From NCBI GenBank assembly GCA_002432555.1, contig DJFO01000238.1:6445-23047 (forward strand): a DNA stretch of 16,603 bases. The letters are read 5' to 3'. A program made the translations under genes and the position numbers. Origin of the DNA: Marinagarivorans sp. UBA5870. Lineage in GTDB: Bacteria > Pseudomonadota > Gammaproteobacteria > Pseudomonadales > Cellvibrionaceae. Below, piece by piece: positions 14,157-16,603 of the stretch (position 1 is its first letter; each line of letters begins with the position of its first letter). The notes below the pieces were generated by a model. The model was not told the origin of the DNA. It saw only the letters and a list, made by a program, of their open reading frames with translations, and searched no databases.

Positions 14157-14651
14157 GTGAATGATCACTTTAAACTTCAACTGGTTTTAGCCGCAGGGCT
14201 GGTGAAAAAAAAGCAGTTTGATCAGGCGCTGTCCGTTCTGAAAGCGATGGATGAGACCTATGGACAGGACGAATTGGTCCTCGGCATGATGGCCGGCGTA
14301 TACTTTCAGATTGGCATGGTAGAGCGCGCGGAATTTCATTACCGAAAAGTACTGAACCTCAATCCCAACAACGGCTTGGCCTTGCTTCAACTCGGCTTGG
14401 CGCAAATCGCGCTGGATCGACCCGCGGCGGCCGTGGTTGTTTGGCGACCACTGCTGCTGGACCAGCAGAATTTCATGGCCTACTTCCACACGGGGCTGGC
14501 GCTTTTGGAGATGGGCAGACAACAAGAAGCTATAGATCATTTGCTGATCGCTACGGCAAACATGCCCGCCGACCATCCCTACCGCGAAAAAGCGGAGGAG
14601 CTTATTCTCAGCGCTACCAGGGATATTAATCCAGGGGATACAGATCCATGA
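14157..14651 (+). CDS. Small TPR-repeat protein
   Basis: The 164-residue protein starts at a GTG (14157) with AGGGA about 9 bases upstream and is built almost wholly of tetratricopeptide repeats: roughly residues 8-41 (KKKQFDQALSVLKAMDE), 42-75 (MAGVYFQIGMVERAEFHYRK then VLNLNPNN), 76-109 (ALLQLGLAQIALDRPAAAVV) and 110-143 (AYFHTGLALLEMGRQQEAID). No signal peptide is seen, so it is probably cytoplasmic. TPR proteins bind partner proteins; a 160-residue all-TPR form is also that of the SycD/LcrH chaperones of non-flagellar type III systems, but I see no specific signature of that family. It overlaps the next gene by 4 bases (ATGA), so the two are an operon. Confidence 0.85.
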   Translation: MNDHFKLQLVLAAGLVKKKQFDQALSVLKAMDETYGQDELVLGMMAGVYFQIGMVERAEFHYRKVLNLNPNNGLALLQLGLAQIALDRPAAAVVVWRPLLLDQQNFMAYFHTGLALLEMGRQQEAIDHLLIATANMPADHPYREKAEELILSATRDINPGDTDP

Positions 14652-15850
14652 GTTCAGATGCCCTGCAGAATCAGATCGCCCGCTACGAAAGTTTTGCAAA
14701 AGCCGATCCACAAAATATTTTACTTCTAATTGCTCTAGGCGACCTCTACCACCGGGCGGGGCGGCTTGAAGACGCTCGCGCCCGGTTTGCGCAAGCACTG
14801 TTTACCGAGCCCGACAGCGAAATCGCGCGGGGCCGCCTCGCCAGCGTGGCGATTTCTCAACACGAATTTTCTCAGGCCGAAGAAATCATCAAGTCCGTGC
14901 CGGGCTACGAGGATAGCCGGGCTTTGCTCAACAATTTGAGTATTGCTTTGTGCCATCAAGAAAAGTGGCGGGAAGCTCGCGACTTGCTAGCACCGCTGTT
15001 TCAGCAAGGCGTCACACGCGACGAGATACCGAACTTAAAGTATTTGATTTATGCCCTGCACCATTTGGAGGAGGAAGCGCACGCGCTGGAGGTTGCTCAA
15101 TCCTGGTATGCAATGGACGAATCCACCGACGCGAGGGGCCTGGTGGCCTTGCTTGAGATGGATTTGGGCGATATGGAAAGTGCACGCCGCCACGCGGAGG
15201 AAGTGTTGCAGCGAGATCCCGAAAATACCGACGCCCATATGGTCGCCGGTTTCTGGCGGACAGAGCAGCAGGAAATTGACACGGCGCGCCGGCATTTTCA
15301 AAAAGTGGTAGCCGCAGACCCCGCTAGCGAACGCGGCTGGCAAGGTCTCGGTTTATCCTTTATGTACGACCAGAATTTTGCCGAGGCGAGAAAATGTTTT
15401 CTGCGGTTTCAAAAGCTCAATCCCAGCCATGTGACCAACTACGTCCTGCTCGGCTGGAACGAGATGGCGCTGCAAAATCCAATGGAAGCCGAGAAATATT
15501 TTCGTCAGGCCCTTGAGGCCGATCGAAATTTCGGTGAGGCGCATGGTGGTTTGGCTTCTGCGCTCGCCCTGCAAAACAAGTTGGATGAGGCGCGGGCACA
15601 TGTGGAAAAAGCCCGCGGTCTCGATCCGCAAGGTTTCGGAGCAGTATATGCCCATAGCATTTCTTTGCATCTGCAGGGAAAACCGGAAATGGGGACAAAG
15701 ATTTTCGCCAAGATGCTCGAACGAACCCCTAAAGGCGGCGATAAGCCGTTGATCGAGAATTTGCAGCTTTTCTTTCGGCAACAGGAGTCGAAGCGGACGA
15801 ATCTAAAAAGGCTGCCCATAGACCCGCCGGGAAAACGCAAGATCACTTGA
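14648..15850 (+). CDS. Large TPR-repeat protein
   Basis: The 400-residue protein consists of about ten tandem TPR-like units from residue 20 to 360. Clear ones include LLIALGDLYHRAGRLEDARA (about 25-44), VLLGWNEMALQNPMEAEKYF (about 265-284) with RQALEADRNFGEAHGGL, and LASALALQNKLDEARAHVEK. The C-terminus is basic (RTNLKRLPIDPPGKRKIT). No signal peptide or membrane helix is seen, so it is probably a cytoplasmic scaffold or adaptor. The start ATG overlaps the stop of the preceding TPR gene (ATGA), with AGGGGA 8 bases upstream. Divergence from the flagellar operon across a shared regulatory region suggests a link, unproven. Specific function unknown. Confidence 0.85.
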   Translation: MSSDALQNQIARYESFAKADPQNILLLIALGDLYHRAGRLEDARARFAQALFTEPDSEIARGRLASVAISQHEFSQAEEIIKSVPGYEDSRALLNNLSIALCHQEKWREARDLLAPLFQQGVTRDEIPNLKYLIYALHHLEEEAHALEVAQSWYAMDESTDARGLVALLEMDLGDMESARRHAEEVLQRDPENTDAHMVAGFWRTEQQEIDTARRHFQKVVAADPASERGWQGLGLSFMYDQNFAEARKCFLRFQKLNPSHVTNYVLLGWNEMALQNPMEAEKYFRQALEADRNFGEAHGGLASALALQNKLDEARAHVEKARGLDPQGFGAVYAHSISLHLQGKPEMGTKIFAKMLERTPKGGDKPLIENLQLFFRQQESKRTNLKRLPIDPPGKRKIT

Positions 15851-15887
15851 AGGGTCCGAAATCGGCGGTATGCGACTAGCTCCTCGG

Positions 15888-16382
15888 TCACTTAGCCGAA
15901 TGTTCTGCCAGAAAATTCTCGATCAACGTCGGCAAGGACTCGCCGATTTCCGCACTCAGCTCGGCGAACTTTACTGCGAGCGACGGCATAGAGCCGAGCA
16001 GCTTTTCGCCGAGCGTGGATTGGTAGAAAAAGATGAGTTCCAATAAATCAGAATTGGAATAGTGCTCCACATAGATCTCGGCCATTCGTTCCAACCAGCG
16101 AGCATTGTATTCCGCCGCAAAGGCTCTCGATAGTGCCTTGAGATCGCCCTTCTCTCCTCCCCGATAACGTGAATAAAGATTGTCTTCAGCGCTCAGCAAA
16201 ATCGTGTTGAACAGTTTTTCGCTGTCTGTTACTTCAAGCAATGCTTGAGCCAGTTCACTTGCGGTGAAGGACTGGAGTAAAACCTGCCGGATGCGATTGA
16301 TCAAGCGATGCTTTATATAGCCCAAGTCGGACGAGGTTTGGTTGTTACATCGGACAATGAGATTCCGATCTTCAGCAACCAC
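15888..16382 (-). CDS. DUF2059-like protein
   Basis: This 164-residue helical protein carries near its C-terminus LLELIFFYQSTLGEKLLGSM then PSLAVKFAEL, matching the usual DUF2059 wording (LxxFYxSPxGxKxxxxxP). That family is generally of unknown function and often exported. Here no signal peptide is visible after the GTG at 16382. The frame is open further upstream to about 16478, but no ATG, GTG or TTG occurs there, and the ribosome site at 16382 is weak, so the true N-terminus is uncertain. It converges on the large TPR gene with a 37-base gap that contains no clear terminator. The stop of another minus-strand gene lies 29 bases upstream, so the two may be co-transcribed. Confidence 0.65.
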   Translation of the reverse strand: MVAEDRNLIVRCNNQTSSDLGYIKHRLINRIRQVLLQSFTASELAQALLEVTDSEKLFNTILLSAEDNLYSRYRGGEKGDLKALSRAFAAEYNARWLERMAEIYVEHYSNSDLLELIFFYQSTLGEKLLGSMPSLAVKFAELSAEIGESLPTLIENFLAEHSAK

Positions 16383-16411
16383 TTGGTAGCTATGGCCTGC
16401 AAATAAAAGGC

Positions 16412-16603
16412 TTATGCTCTTGAAAGTTGATGCAACCCAAGGTGTTTCACATGACCTCGGTCGAAATCCAATCCGTGCTTATCGGCCAGCGCCAGGAGGG
16501 CTGCCAGATCCAGCCCCAGTACCGCGTAAGCGAAATGATTTCCGTACGGACTCGGGGCGCTTAATTTTCGATTGCGGGCGGTTTCGAGCAAACTGTTTAC
16601 GTT
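16412..16603 (-). CDS. 3' end of an unidentified gene (truncated by window edge)
   Basis: A frame on the minus strand enters at the right edge and runs 63 codons to TAA at 16414-16412. The peptide contains SAPSPYGNHFAYAVLGLDLA followed by ALLALADKHGLDF, with codon use like the neighbouring genes, so it looks like the C-terminal end of a real protein. The SPYGNHFAYAVLGL stretch and the Ala/Leu-rich helix are not enough to assign a family; an enzyme with an alpha-helical barrel C-terminus is a guess only. It lies 29 bases upstream of the DUF2059-like gene on the same strand. Confidence 0.5.
   Translation of the reverse strand, partial: NVNSLLETARNRKLSAPSPYGNHFAYAVLGLDLAALLALADKHGLDFDRGHVKHLGLHQLSRA

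Noticed and set aside
13807..14160. A 117-codon plus-strand open frame whose TGA overlaps the GTG start of the first TPR gene
   Set aside because: The overlap looks like translational coupling, but the product has no recognisable motif, an atypical composition and no good ribosome site, and it would contain the sigma-54-type promoter match. Treated as non-coding.
14187..14798. Minus-strand open frame (203 codons) opposite the TPR genes
   Set aside because: The plus strand gives clear repeated TPR pattern; this frame is its shadow.
15851..15887. Possible bidirectional terminator between the converging TPR and DUF2059-like genes
   Set aside because: Only a 4-bp CCGA/TCGG palindrome is present, without a T-run; too weak to call.

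Overview
The window is almost filled by one long minus-strand block of flagellar-type genes, running from about 13,483 down to the left edge. Export gate, hook-length control, rod, ring and MS-ring genes are packed with spacers mostly under 30 bases. P- and L-ring genes (flgI, flgH) and the periplasmic chaperone flgA show a Gram-negative, outer-membrane-bearing bacterium. Sequence style, moderate GC (mid-50s percent by eye) and a DUF2059-like neighbour suggest Pseudomonadota, perhaps a gammaproteobacterium, but I cannot name a genus.

Layout in transcription order (right to left): fliQ, fliR, flhB, flhA (membrane export gate); a FliK-like protein; a small stand-alone FlhB C-domain protein; after a 70-base AT-rich gap with three evenly spaced repeats, flgF and flgG (rod), flgA, flgH and flgI (rings), flgB and flgC (proximal rod), fliE; after a 66-base spacer with a GC-rich dyad, fliF (MS ring), a 169-residue protein in the fliG position, and the 5' end of a fliH-like gene cut by the window edge. 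On the right, a 673-base region without a convincing gene separates fliQ from a divergent plus-strand pair of TPR genes, the first preceded by a good sigma-54-type promoter match. A DUF2059-like gene and the 3' end of an unidentified gene, both on the minus strand, close the window.

Together the genes would build a type III export gate in an MS ring, a rod crossing the periplasm, and P and L rings. Several expected genes are absent from this stretch: fliP in front of fliQ, hook genes flgD/flgE, flgJ, and (within the window) filament, FliM/FliN and stator genes. The protein in the FliG slot is half size and has no recognisable torque domain, and the L-ring protein lacks a lipoprotein cysteine. 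This could be a flagellar-derived, filament-less basal-body or secretion system, or a divergent flagellum whose other genes lie elsewhere. The genes beyond the left edge and the rest of the genome would decide.
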